64,000 nt of DNA from Davidsoniella eucalypti (lineage: Eukaryota; Ascomycota; Sordariomycetes; Microascales; Ceratocystidaceae): contig RMBW01000038.1 in the NCBI GenBank assembly GCA_004009845.1, positions 1 to 64,000 of the forward strand, in the 5' to 3' direction. The translations under genes and the position numbers were made by a program. Shown here in pieces: positions 48,321 through 59,579 of this stretch. Position 1 is the first letter of the stretch. Each line of letters begins with the position of its first letter. A model generated the notes under the pieces. The model was not told the origin of the DNA and did no database searches. It was given only the letters and a program-made list of their open reading frames with translations.

Positions 48321-49741
48321 CTAAGGAGAATTATCGACGGGCTTGTCCTGGATAGTATAGTTGGGCACGACAGGCTTTACAGACTTCAAGAACTCGCCCC
48401 AGAGCGAGATCTCAGCTGTTCTCTTACATGACTTTTGTCTTACCACGAAGTCAGAATTTGGGATCATGAAGCGCATTCCCTCGGCAAACTTCAGATACGC
48501 CGAGACCTGCGGGTTGCTTGGACTATCGGGCAAGTATTCCACTTTGGGGGGTGCGATTCCAACCTTTTTGCAGTATTCTCTCGACTCTTGTCGCACCTGT
48601 TGCAGATAGTTGTCTTCGTCTTGGTGGTCATGTCGTCGAGAGGTTGCCATCTCTGCCGTTGGGGCTTTGACGAGGGGGGTATCAATCTCAATTGGCATGG
48701 TGGCCGTAGATAAGGACGGCGCAAGTGAGTGTCGTGGAGATTGCTGTGGCGGAGAAGAGTAGACAGCTTGTTGATTAAGTGAGGGCTGGGCGATGGTCTG
48801 TGGTTGCCCAAAGAGCGACTCCGTAGCCGGCCGTGGTGGCGTAGGTGGAGGAGGGTTATGGAGAGTTGTACCAGGAGATTTCTGGCCTGGTTGTAGAAAC
48901 CACTGCTGACTTAGTTCGTACTGCTCGACTATTTTTATACATTGAGATGGTGGCAGCAGCGTTGGCGAATCAGCTAGATGGCGAAGGGCACAGAGACCGG
49001 CGTATTGCTTTGCATCCTGGACGACAAGTTAGAACACCAGAAAAAGAAGACGGAGGCTGAGGATGGAGGAACTTGAGATAGAGGAAGACGATTTGATATA
49101 CATGCAAGATATGTTACGCAGGAATGAGAATGGATTTGGGCCGTACCTTTTTTTTGGTGAAGTAGAACGGCTCGTGATTGTAGAAGCCATATTGCTCGTT
49201 GGGGAAGCATCTGCCATCGAAGGTCACAGAGACAAACCATTTAAGCAACTCGCCCTTCTTACGGCCATGCTGGATAGCTTTGCTTTCTTCTTCGTACCTC
49301 AAGACCGGCTGGACATGAGTCTTGGCAAAGGTTTCTAGACGAAGGCAGGTGCAGGACAGGGTGCAACAGATGTTAGTTGTTTGGGCTGAAAAGACATGCA
49401 TGGAGCAGGTAAGAAGCACTAGTAGCAGTGGTAGGAGAACAGAGCAGGAATTATCAGCACCAGCTACTACTGCCACTACTACTAACGATAGTACCACCAG
49501 ACGCATAGGGCCAGTGTGATAACGGCATGCGGAACGGACCTTGTAGTGTGCCGACCCAGTTCCCGTCGACAACAGGGTCCTGGGCTACCACGCCAGTACT
49601 CCGCCATTCTTCTAGAACAGCCGGAAGCAAGCGCACAAGCTCGGATTCTCGTGGACCTAGAGAGCTGAGCGGAGAGCCGCTGCTTTCGCGCGACTGCGCC
49701 CATTGGACGACCTGCAGCCACGGAATCTGGTCGGTGGCCAT
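48321..49741 (-). CDS. Tandem dsRNA-binding-domain protein (361 aa), uncharacterised
   Basis: Three exons on the minus strand, 49741-49540, 49334-49147 and 49016-48321 (1086 nt). Junctions are WVGTLQ-ETFAKTHVQP and FTKKK-DAKQYAGLCALRHL, both in frame. The first dsRBD (about 63-145) spans the three exons: an LQE alpha-1 helix, VLRYEEES, WFVSVTFDGRCFPNEQYGF, then FTKKKDAKQYAGLCALRHL with the Lys-rich KKxAK helix. A Pro/Ser-rich linker follows, then a second, more diverged dsRBD-like segment (about 267-342: VRQESREYCKKVGIAPPKVE, FAEGMRFMIPN, RTAEISLWGEFL). I read these folds from the motif pattern, not from a search. No catalytic domain is present. Similar two-dsRBD proteins exist in filamentous fungi without known role. 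Intron 1 needs the unusual donor GTCCGT. The gene ends with TAG 48321-48323. Confidence 0.78.
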
Positions 49742-51297
49742 TTTTGCGGCTAAGTAGGTATAATAAGAAGTCTATATGTCACGAGATGATGTATAAGAGA
49801 TAGTCCATAAAGAAGGAACCAGGGAGCCAAAAGAGAGGCAATGGCCCGCCGTTGCGACTTTGAAGATATGCAACTAATGCCCGTGAGGAGCGAAACAAAG
49901 AAGGGGACGGGGATCCGGGAACAAAAGGTTGCGTTATAGGGAAAACAAAAGCCTGGCCTTGGCTGGGGCCGAAGAGAAAAAAACAGAGAAGGAAAAAATT
50001 CGGCGGCGGCAAACGATTTTTTTTTTTACAAAAATCAACAGAGGGGAAACCAGACTTTGTGGTGGGGCTAGTGAATAACCAACTTGATAGAAAATAGCAG
50101 AATGTTATGAGCGCTCAGGTTATCCTCCATCAATTTTGGAGTGGAGAGCTAGCTGTACTATATATATTCGCTTCAAGTAGGCGCCTTGTACTTCGACACT
50201 CGTACTATGCACTGTACAATCAAACACTGTTGCGATAGTGATACTGCCACGGACAGTACCACCAGTAGCACTTCATACTCATCATGCTGAGCAAGACCTG
50301 AGGCTACGAGTACGGTTACTAGGCGAGTAGGACTGCGACGCCAACAGGCCAATCCAACGACATTGATCTAGGCCCATGTATGATTGCTCGGCTAGGCTGA
50401 GCTGAGATGGATTAGACGGACTGGCTGGCCAGTGACTTGTGAATTCTGCCTTTGCAGCATCTACCACTCTTTCTATTTTCCCCTGTTGTTTACGACCAAT
50501 TAGACTAACAGACCTGGCCTGCTTAGTTGCTTACCCGATATATCACATTTGCCTGGTCCGTTAGTTACTGCATCACACATCACGTTTGCTGAGTCTGACC
50601 ACATCACAAATCCTCCTGCTGTAGGCCGTTACTAGACTTTGGAAATACAAAACATATAGAAGAAAATAGAGGATAAGAGAAACACGAAGAATCTCGGCGA
50701 ACTACCGCAACCTACATATGTATTTGCACCTCATTATGCATGGAAACGGTGCGTTACATTATATTGCATTGCCTTTTTCGATGCTATGTAACTACCAATA
50801 TTACTGAAAAAATCACTGCAGTTCATGTTCATGTCTGTAAACGGAAAAAAAGAAAAAAAAAAGGATATTGTACAACTAACGCTAATATGTGAATACTTCC
50901 CTAGGCTTTTGATCTTCTGATCCAATGGAGCAGAGAAAAGTAGAGAAAGAGGTAGAAGTCAAGCAAGACTCCGAGTCGCCGCCTAATAAAAAATAGGCCT
51001 ACTAAACTGCTTAGTCATTATATGTAGTTGGTTTGTGCGTGTGATATCTATAATGAAAACGAATGAAAACCAACAGAAAAACCAACCACTAAACTCCCGT
51101 CAATATGAATACCCAATGCCCCTTCTAGCTGTCCCTTCCCTCTCTATGCCGAAGTCCACAATGCAGACTAGAATGTGCATTGTGGTTGGTACAGATTAAG
51201 TGGGAATCCGACTAGAAGTTCTGTCTCACAAATGTGCCGTACGAGTGGATAAGATTGAACTGTACGCACTCGGCAGCACCTTTTTTTTCTCAATCTT
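49742..51297. other. Intergenic 1.6 kb, no gene recognised
   Basis: Promoter side of the dsRBD gene and 3' flank of EFG1. A T10 run lies near 50017-50027 and an A-rich patch near 50845-50860. Short frames on both strands are uninformative. No repeat or RNA gene recognised. Confidence 0.45.
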
Positions 51298-52135
51298 TCA
51301 AGTTTCCTCCTCGAAGAAACCGCCGTCGCTATCGTTGTCGTCATCGCTAGCTTCCTTGGCCACTTCTTTCTGCTTCTTTTTCTTCTTGTCAACGACCTTG
51401 CCCTTACCCTTGGCTTCACTGACTTTCTCCTTAGTCTGGGCTCCCAGTTCCTGAAAAGGGTCGGTGTGTGGTGTCGGACGGTCCCGGAGTCTCTCCAAAG
51501 CAGGGCGACCAAGCTTCATCGCATCGCGAATTAAGCACCACATGGGCGGCCGCATGAGACCATCGATACCAGGTACTGGTTCATGGCCTGGCGGTACCTT
51601 GAAGTCATCGTCATCGCGTTTAGAGTAGAGACCGATGTAGCGTTCGAGATACGGGAAGAACTGTGTGTATTCATAGTCGACTTGGTAGACTAGGGCGTCC
51701 TGTTGAAGCTTTGGGTCGTCGGGGGTTAATAAGAGGCCCTTGTTGGCTTGCTTGAGCTTGCGTGTAGTCTTTTGGCGCTCTACGGTGACAATGTTGTTAG
51801 CCTGATGAGTTCTGTTGGAGTCTGCGCGGAGGGTCGATGTTCATAGGAGCAAAGAAAGGAAGGCTCGTCTTACCAAAGAAGCGCACCATGTGATATTTCC
51901 GGATCATATTGCTGCGGTTACGTTGATGGTCGATCGACGAAATGCTGGCCTTAAGTGAGCTCATCTCGCGCTGCATCTCGTTCTTGACGGTCGCAGGTAT
52001 GCTGGCACTGTGTTGAAGTTTGCGCTCAATGGTACGCAGACGCTTTTTCATGCCGTTGAGAGTGCCTTCTCTTGCTTTGTGAGTCTTACCCTTCCACTTA
52101 GGAAGACCATGTTGTTGGCTAGCAATGTCACCCAT
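51298..52135 (-). CDS. EFG1: rRNA-processing protein Efg1 (247 aa)
   Basis: Two exons on the minus strand, 52135-51874 and 51779-51298, with a 94-nt GTAAGA...CGTAG intron at MVRFF-ERQKTTRKLKQ. The N-terminus (GLPKWKGKTHKAREG) and helical charged segment (KKRLRTIERKLQHSASIP, VKNEMQREMSSLKASI) lead to the signature YHMVRFFERQKTTRKLKQ. YEYTQFFPYLERYIGLYSK follows. The tail is a Lys-rich run and an acidic Asp/Glu stretch ending FFEEET. Efg1 is a nucleolar factor needed for early 18S pre-rRNA processing. Length is normal for the family. Divergent from the Mio/SEA4 gene with 591 bp between starts. Confidence 0.94.
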
Positions 52136-52726
52136 TGCGTCGTGTATCGGGGTTTATATTGATGAATATGTAGTTGATTGATTAATGAGCTAGTGGAAGT
52201 CTATTTTTCTGGATTGGGAAGTAGGAAGCGGCGTAATTCATGAGAAAAACTGTTCATGGAAGGTTTAACAATGTTTGTTGTTGATTTCTTGGTAGTCCGG
52301 AAGCAAATGGCAAAAGCCGTCAATAATTCTGGCGCAAAACTTGGCCATCACTTAATCAACAAAAATTTGGCGGGGCGAACAGTAATCTACGATAACCGGG
52401 TAAACAGCGGGTGATATAAGCTTAGTTTGTTTACTTCAGCAGCCAAATACCGGTGCGTGAAGCTCTTAGTTGCGTGAAAATGTACAAGCTAATTCAAATC
52501 AAGAATGGGCTGAGACGACTTGTGCCTAATTTCAATAGTTCATGAATAATCCAACCAAGATCGAGTTCTGGATTCATTGATGGACTGAAAAAAATAAAAA
52601 AATAACTTGATAGCGAGACCATCTATTGCAACAGTGACACTACAACAGCAACATCGAACATCACATCCTAGGATTCCCACACCTCATTGCGACTGAGTAG
52701 GCAAAGCTCACGTACTATCGCTCGCT
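52136..52726. promoter_or_regulatory. Divergent promoter region EFG1 / Mio
   Basis: 591 bp between two divergent start codons. A/T-rich, with an A-tract region at about 52588-52605 close to the Mio start. The promoter function is inferred from position. I cannot name bound factors. Confidence 0.5.
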
Positions 52727-55700
52727 ATGGACCGAATAGACTCAGGACTAGTAAAATGGTGTCCAGAACCGGCCCACGAGAGCTTCATGCATATCAATCT
52801 TCAACATCGAGTTGTACAAGTCTACAAGCCCACTGGCCGCGCTAAGCAAGGCACCTTTGACTATCAAGCAGTGTCAAAGTACGAAGATATTCCACCATTA
52901 ACCACATATGACTGGTCGCATACTTCGCCTGGACTTTTGGCCGTGGGAACTGCTAGCGGCGTGGTCAACCTGCTCCGTTTGGACGATGATTCCAACGACT
53001 ATGTCGAACTCGGCATCAAAATGACTCGAGCTTGCCAAGCCGTGGCCTTCAACCTACAGTGCAAGCTAGCTGTTGGACTAGAGCGTGTTAGAAATGACAA
53101 CTGCTTACAGATATGGGATCTGGGCCACCTGACTCGTCTTGATTCTCGTGTCAAGGGATTTGATAAGGATAACTCGGCATTCGTTGATTCGTATCTCCAG
53201 TGTGAGCCTAGTGTTTCGGTATCTAGTATCCGATTCTTTGAAGATCAACCAGACACTCTAATCGTAGGCATCAAGGGTCAATGTCTTCGGTTACATGACC
53301 TTCGTAGTGAGTATTACCTGAAGGTTTCTATCCCTGTAACTATCAATTTATTAACAGCAAACTCAAAGGCAACCAGAAGAACATCACGTTCCAAACAAAA
53401 TGCAACAACAACTTGGCCATTGACCACTCAGACCAGAATTGTTTTGCTTCTTCTGCGCTAGACCAGCCTGGAATCGTAATCTGGGATAGACGAGCAGCTC
53501 ATAGACCGGTACAATCTAAAGTCTATGCTGACGCCGTCCGAGACGAGAATGTCCCCTATGGTGCTGTTTTGGAACTTGATAGTATCGTGAATGTTCAGGA
53601 TGACTTATTAGCCAATGACACCATGCACTCAGATATCCGGTCTCTTCGCTTCTGTCGCGATAGACGAGGGTTATTAGGAGTATTGTCAAGGACTGGTCAG
53701 CTCAAGGTTCTACAGACTAACAAAGAACGTCGCACCGATGAGCCAGAGGTCCCAAATTCAAAATCAGCAGAGTTATTGTCCGTTTCCAAGTCATATGACA
53801 TGGACGTCTCTCAAATGATCCCGAGTCGAAAAAACGATCGTATCGTTTCCTTTGACTGGGTTTCACTTCAAAACTCGACGTTGAGGCCTCGCATGCTTGT
53901 CCTTAGAGCTAGCGGAAAGTTTGACATATTGGAACAACCATCTAATGCCTCCGATCACCTTTATAAACTTATCCCTTGGAGTGTGCCTCATCGTGGCCTC
54001 GACAAAGAGCCATATCACGATATCATGCGGTTTGAGTCTTCTCAAGTGCCTGTCATGCTTGGCCCCCTCTTGATAGATCAGGCACTCTCCAGCATCCCAT
54101 TGTTTGGTCCACAGCGTGCTAATATCGGCGCGATCATGGAGCGAACTGTCGATACAAATCATGTCTCACACACATTTATCACCGACGCAGATGCTACCGA
54201 AAAGGTACTCCCCAAAGCATTCCTCGATGCTACAAAAGTCGCAGACAAGCTCAAAGCTTTGCGTACATTCGCCAAAGAAGTTCATGCTTCGAACCCTCGA
54301 CAAAGCTCAGCTGACAAGGAGCGTGCAAAGCAACGAGGCACTGTATCTCTTTCGTGCCGTGAGATGCATGAGGAGTTGCTCATCACCCTAATGCGCACGA
54401 AGGGGTTCCCCCGCGAAGCACATGAGGTTATTGACCACGTCATGTTACTGAGAGCACGGGAACAGTACTTATTCGATGCCACAAAGAATGCTAAAATTGT
54501 TGCCGATGACCCATGGCTCAAGAATATGTGGGAGTGGATTGCAGGTACACAAGGATCTAATCTATCAATAGTCTGATACATCTTAACTAACATATTATAG
54601 CCGCGGAAACTGCTGCCAAGGATACTGATTTGGAAACCCATCCATTCGATATAAGCTATCTCGGCGTCCACTCTATCTGGAAGAACGATCTTGGTGACAA
54701 GCCATCGAATAGACGTCCACTTGGCCATGGCTCGCACGTGAGCGATAGCGTATGGGAGAGACACATCGGAACTCTTTGCAAGAAACGGCGTCTCCCTCGC
54801 TACAGCGGCGTTGAGACTAAATGGCCAAATCACAGGCAGATATGCCTCTCTATATGCACATGGAGCGAAAATTCATCGGAAGGTAGCGATTCCTATCACG
54901 ATGTTCTTCAAGACTTCCCCACGACCGTCCATACTCGGGCTGCGGCACGAGCCATGTTTAAAGGTGATACCAACGGCGCTATTGACATACTGAAGCATGC
55001 AAGCACTAAGCACCCCGAGCTTCTCTTCGTGTCTTTGGCGCTACAGCTCATGGGTCGCGACGATCGAGGTATAACTAAACACCAGCTAGATTTTGACCAA
55101 ATGGTGGCGAGCAAAACAGATCCATATCTGTGGGCTATATCATCGTTGATTGCTACAGGAGATTGGCGCGAGATCGCTGACCAAAAGTCACTACCACTGG
55201 CTGATCGTACATATATAGCTGTTCGTAACCTGGAAGACAGCGAACTATCCAAGTGGCTCGAAAAAGAGGCCTCCTTAGCCACCAAGACTGGCGATATTGA
55301 GGGCGTTGTTCTCACGGGCCTGACCAGCCAGATGATCGATATTTTGGCGCAGTACGTAGCCAAATTTGGTGACTACCAGACAGCCACTCTAGTATGCGCC
55401 ATATTCTCACCGCGGTACGTCGACGACTTCCGCGCTCATGCCTGGCGCACCGCCTATCGCGCCTTTCTACAGCGCCACAAAGCCTTTCTCCAGCGTACAA
55501 AATACGACGTCGAAAGTACCAAACGTAGCAAGCGCGACATCACAAGCCGTTCAAGCCTCAAGACCCCCGCGCGTCAAATCGCACTACGTTGTTTCTTCTG
55601 CGATGCCCAATCAGGTTTAGAGGAGAAACTCAGCCCAGTGACAGCTTCGCATCTACAACAGCAACAACAACAACAACAGGCACAGCAGCTGGCACAACAG

Positions 55701-56330
55701 CAGGCGCAGATACAGCAGACACAGTTGGCACAGCAAGTACAACACATGCACGGTGACGCTGGTATAACAGGTACACTAGCACATCGGGTAGGACCAACTA
55801 CGGTTACAAGCCCGGCCCTGGCACATCAAGCGCCCATCTCTCCACCACCTACTTCGGCCGGTGGCGCCGGTCACACCGCAGAACACCTGGATTCCGGACA
55901 CCACTACCATCTTCACGGCAATGGCGGCGGCATCCATAACGCGCCTGGCATTCACGCACCAGCCATATCTGCAGGTGTTACGGCCATCATGCCTCCAGTC
56001 ACTTCTACAGTGACGACCACACCGACCAGCAATCCCCTCACCGCAGCAGCCATGGGATCAGGCATCAGTTGCCCGAAATGTGGTCGTAGTTTGCCTCGCT
56101 GTGTAGTATGTTTGGAGGTCGTAGGCATGCCACGATCGGATCGGCCTGAGACTTCGACAGACCCGGCTGTGCGTTCGGTATCGAGATTTCCTAGCTTTTG
56201 TCTGCGCTGTGAACATGTGCTGCATCTGGATCATGCCCGGCAGTGGTTTGCACGCATGAGTGAATGTCCGGTGCCAGAGTGCAAATGCCAGTGCAACTTC
56301 CGGGCAAACCCGGAGTTAATGTATAGTTAG
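52727..56330 (+). CDS. SEA4: GATOR2/SEACAT subunit Mio (SEA4), WD40 + zinc domain (1161 aa)
   Basis: Exons 52727-53306, 53369-54544 and 54601-56330 (3486 nt). Mio/Sea4 is part of the vacuolar SEA (GATOR2) complex that relays amino-acid status to TORC1. The N-terminal 400 residues form a WD40 propeller (LVKWCPEPAHESFMHINL, LLAVGTASGVVNLL, LQIWDLGHL, RLHDLR, FASSALDQPGIVIWDRR). An alpha-solenoid follows (ARAMFKGDTNGAIDILKHAS, YVAKFGDYQTATLVCAIF). The C-terminal zinc-binding part has CFFC, CPKCGRSLPRCVVCLE, CLRCEHVLHLDHARQWF and CPVPECKCQC, the Mio-type RING/zinc-ribbon. A Gln-rich tract (about 55655-55735) and a His/Gly-rich stretch interrupt the zinc region. Intron 1 is ambiguous: I use GTGAGT with the CAAAG acceptor; GTATTA with the earlier AACAG adds four residues. 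Ends with TAG. Confidence 0.92.
55656..55745 (+). repeat. Gln-rich coding tract (CAA/CAG) in Mio
   Basis: A mostly CAA/CAG stretch encodes eight Gln in a row and then QAQQLAQQQAQIQQTQLAQQ. It sits between the first zinc-binding CFFC and the CPKC pair. Likely length-variable low complexity, not a domain. Confidence 0.9.
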
Positions 56331-56483
56331 TGTTGTGTTGAAGTGTTGTTGATCATAATAGTAGACAATCTATAACTGGTACCGTAGAGTCTTGTCCAAT
56401 TGTGTGTTTGTTAGTTATCAGTAACCCTACCTTTTCTGTGATGTCTAAAGCTTAGTGACCAATAGTTGTTTTCTCGACCCCAG

Positions 56484-56498
56484 TTAGAGACTAGCGGC
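56484..56498. repeat. Target-site duplication, left copy (15 bp)
   Basis: TTAGAGACTAGCGGC, identical over 15 bp to 57376-57390. The flanks on the outer sides differ, as expected of a target-site duplication. Confidence 0.88.
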
Positions 56499-57375
56499 AA
56501 CCTTCCCTCCTACAACCCTCGGGGGGGGGTACCTTTGAGTTTTCGGTGCCTCCTCCTTTTTCCAAAGACGAAAAATTCCCCTTCATCGTGGGTTTTTAAG
56601 AGCGACCAGCACATATCACCAATGTCGCTGTCCATTCTCTCGCATCTATTGATTTATTTCATGATGCTCCGTTTTGTGAGGCCTTGAGCCCGTTTCTTCC
56701 TCTCTCGAGGGTCATTCTCACCAACGATCGCCCACCCCCTTTTCTCTACACTTTTCGCGATCGCTGGTCTCCCGAGCCTCATCTCCGCTGCTTAGGAATT
56801 CACACTCACACTCGGAGGGCAACACTTTGAAGGTTCCAGTTGCCCGACATTTCCGGCTCTTCTTTTGCTGTGCTTTGCACTTCATTTGATCATGCCAAAA
56901 CAAATTGTGATAGCTTCTCCTTGAGTTGCTCCCTCACAATGAAAACACATTGGGTTTCCTCTGTGTTTTCCAACAACCCACCAGGGGGACGGCTGTGAAG
57001 AAAGTTTAGCTTAATGCTGCTTGAGCCCTCCCGATCCCCCGACACCGACCTCGCGATAGTTGTCTCCTTGAGCATCTCCCTCGCACCCTGAGCACTCTGG
57101 TCTTTTCCTTTGTGTCTCAAACAACCTGCTAGGTGGACAGTGAAGAAACAAGTTTAGCCAGGTTAGCGCTGCTTGTATTCTCCACTGCTTCCACCATGCG
57201 AAATTTGATTTTGCTTTCTGTGTTTTCTGTTTTGCTTTTTTAGTTTTAGTTCGGACCTCCACTATGGGGGGATCTTCGAGGACCATTAGGGTTTCTCGAC
57301 GTCTAACGATCCACTAGGGTCGGATCCACGTGATCCACATAAAGACGTAAAACGATAAATAAATAAATAAATAAA
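56499..57375 (+). mobile_element. Retroposon-like insertion (877 bp) with (ATAA)5 tail
   Basis: An 877-bp segment lies between two perfect 15-bp direct repeats. Its right end is a simple tail, five ATAA units plus A (57355-57375), which abuts the second repeat. A variable-length target duplication with a 3' A-rich simple repeat is the hallmark of target-primed reverse transcription, that is, a SINE or a 5'-truncated LINE (Tad/I-like in fungi), inserted in plus orientation. The body has no long open frame and I see no reverse transcriptase motif or tRNA-like A/B boxes. It begins with a C/T-rich part and a G9-10 run (56521-56530) and contains an internal diverged duplication (56909-57025 and 57055-57175). 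The class is inference; the repeat structure is read directly. Confidence 0.75.
56909..57175 (+). repeat. Diverged direct duplication inside the insertion
   Basis: Copy A (56909-57025) and copy B (57055-57175) start with GATAG and share blocks in the same order: CTCCTTGAG, CTCCCTC, TCCTYTGTGT, CAACCYRCYAGG, GTGAAGAAA, GTTTAGC and GCTGCTTG. Offset about 146 bp. They look like two units of an old tandem repeat, common in untranslated parts of retroelements. Confidence 0.75.
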
Positions 57376-57390
57376 TTAGAGACTAGCGGC
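57376..57390. repeat. Target-site duplication, right copy (15 bp)
   Basis: Second perfect copy of TTAGAGACTAGCGGC, directly after the (ATAA) tail. Confidence 0.88.
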
Positions 57391-57393
57391 TCC

Positions 57394-57412
57394 TTTTTTT
57401 TTTTTTTTTTTT
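57394..57412. repeat. Poly-T run (T19)
   Basis: Nineteen T in a row, four bases after the right target-site copy. It would have been next to the insertion site before insertion. Confidence 0.95.
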
Positions 57413-59528
57413 GCGCTTTAAAATCCTAGTCAACGTATTAGTGATTTTTTGTATATTTTTTTTCTGCTTAAAATTCGATATTGTATGTACGTAAGTCTGA
57501 ATACGTCAGTCTTAATTTAAGCACAATCCAAGGCAATGAACAGAAAATTGCAATAGAGTCAGAAAATAGATAAAGTGGAAAACCACTTGTGCTCTGGTAC
57601 CGCGCTTCTATTTGACAGCCGCAATAAAAAGAGATCAGTCTGACTGCTAATGGATGGCTTCTTTCACTAGCTAACATGTATTATTACATTTTTGCTCTGT
57701 TCAATATGTGATTTTGAGATAATGGAGAGTTTTACTGACGTATGGGATATAAAATGAATATCTTTGGTTTGCATATCATTGGTATACAACGTAAGCAGAG
57801 GTAGCCATTTTTCTCAAGTTTTTCTCTTTTCCCTAACTATATGCACTCTTATTTAGCGTTCCCGATGATGATATGATGCTGTCGTCGTCAGGCGTTTGTC
57901 TAAATTTCTGTTGTTGCAAACTTACACTAAACACACCCTGGTCAACCCCGATTTTAAGTACTAGCAACTTTGATATAAGCTATTTGCGGTTGGTCAGATT
58001 TCACTTGGCACACAAAGGCGCTTGCTTCGGCTTATCCTTCAAGCAGCATACAGATGTATATTGCATGGTACACTACTCGGGTTTTGTCCTTCTCTCTTTC
58101 TTTAGCTGACTGCCCGTCTGTCCGTTGCTACGGCTTGGCGTTTCTGTAGGCATCTTTCTTTGGACGTTAGGGTGATGGGCCTTGCAGTGGTGCGTGAATA
58201 GTGTCCGTTTATCTAGTAGTGGACTTGGCTTGGCGAGAGCCCTATATTTTCACAGAGGCAGACGCTGAGAAGACTGATGTTATTTTGAGGCAGACGGGAA
58301 CTGCTGGACGGTATCGTATCTGAAGCCGGACTAAAACGGGTTGGCATCGTCAAACACAACGAAAAGGGTCTTACGGCCCACGTTTTTGCTGATTTTTCCC
58401 CCATTGTGGAGTTGACAGTTGAAGGGGCAGCACTTAACAGTCATAATGCAGATGCAAGAAGACCGACTCCAACTCAGATGTCCATTCGTCCTGGATCCCA
58501 TTTATCCTCCGTCTGGATTCTATCAGTGAGTTGTATTAGTAGTTGTAGATATTGGGCGAGGCTGTAGCTCTACTGTGCAAGAAAAGCGAACGAAAAAGCC
58601 GCGACAGGCTTCTGAAACTCGGCCACCAATATAATCTTAAACACATGCAGATAGTTATGTGCCCGCCTGGTTGTTTTAGCCATTTGCTTCATGGATGGGA
58701 TGCGAGTCGATCGCTGGCCCACAGAGTCATGTATGAAGTGTGGCTGTTTCTGTTCGTAACGACCAACGGAGACTTACGGCTTGCTGTTGCTAGTGTTATC
58801 TTTGTATTGAGGTGTGGCGGCTATTTTTAATCTGCTATATACTGTATTGCTTTTATTTGGATTCACAGCGATCGTCACGCAAGCGGCTTTTGGGCCGAGC
58901 CAGAAAATTGAATTTGATAATGTTGAATTATGTTGAAGTGGATGGTGCGTCGTCGATTGGAACGAAGGCATTCATTAGGCTAGGCAAGCTAATAACAGCG
59001 TTGATAAAGGCGATGTTGGAGACGCTATTTTTTTCATCGACTTTTTTTCCACTATAGCCTTCTTCTTTCGTCCATCTGCACCTTCCTTCACTGGCTCTTC
59101 AATTTCAAAGTTGATGGATGTGTTGTCCGGCATTTATTTGTTTATTCTTATCTGTACTTTGCAACTATATTGAGTAATTGCCCACTTCAAAGTCGGCGAT
59201 TCTGAGTTTTTATTCGGGTTACTTACTATTGTTGACTGGATATTCATCAATTTTTTCTTATTTTTTTTCTTGCTTTGCATGACCCCTCTTTGGGCTCTTC
59301 TTTTGAACATCTGAAAGAAACGACGCAAGCTTTCAGGCTTTCGGATGCTTTTACTTGCTTTCTTCTTTAATTTATTTAGCATCGTCCCTCTCTACATATA
59401 CGCACTGGGCTGCCTTTTGAGCGCCTGGTTCTTTTTGCGGCCATCGGCATTAAGCGCTGACCACTGCTAGTCTTGCGTTTGCTTATTGCTGGATTTTCGC
59501 CTCCAACGACTCTGCACTAACGATTCTA

Positions 59529-59579
59529 GGTTGACATCGACTTTGTCAACCCAAAGTCCTAAAGTCCTAAAGTCCTAAA
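59529..59579. repeat. Perfect hairpin (GGTTGACA/TGTCAACC) plus (AAAGTCCT)3
   Basis: GGTTGACA at 59529-59536 and its exact reverse complement TGTCAACC at 59544-59551 enclose a 7-nt loop. Two bases into the next block come three perfect head-to-tail copies of AAAGTCCT plus AAA (59553-59579). It lies about 800 bp upstream of the PAS kinase start and may be in its promoter. Confidence 0.8.

Noticed and set aside
56890..57286. Minus-strand frames inside the insertion as possible transposon proteins
   Set aside because: Short and overlapping, without reverse transcriptase, nuclease or transposase motifs. The insertion's tail also indicates plus orientation.
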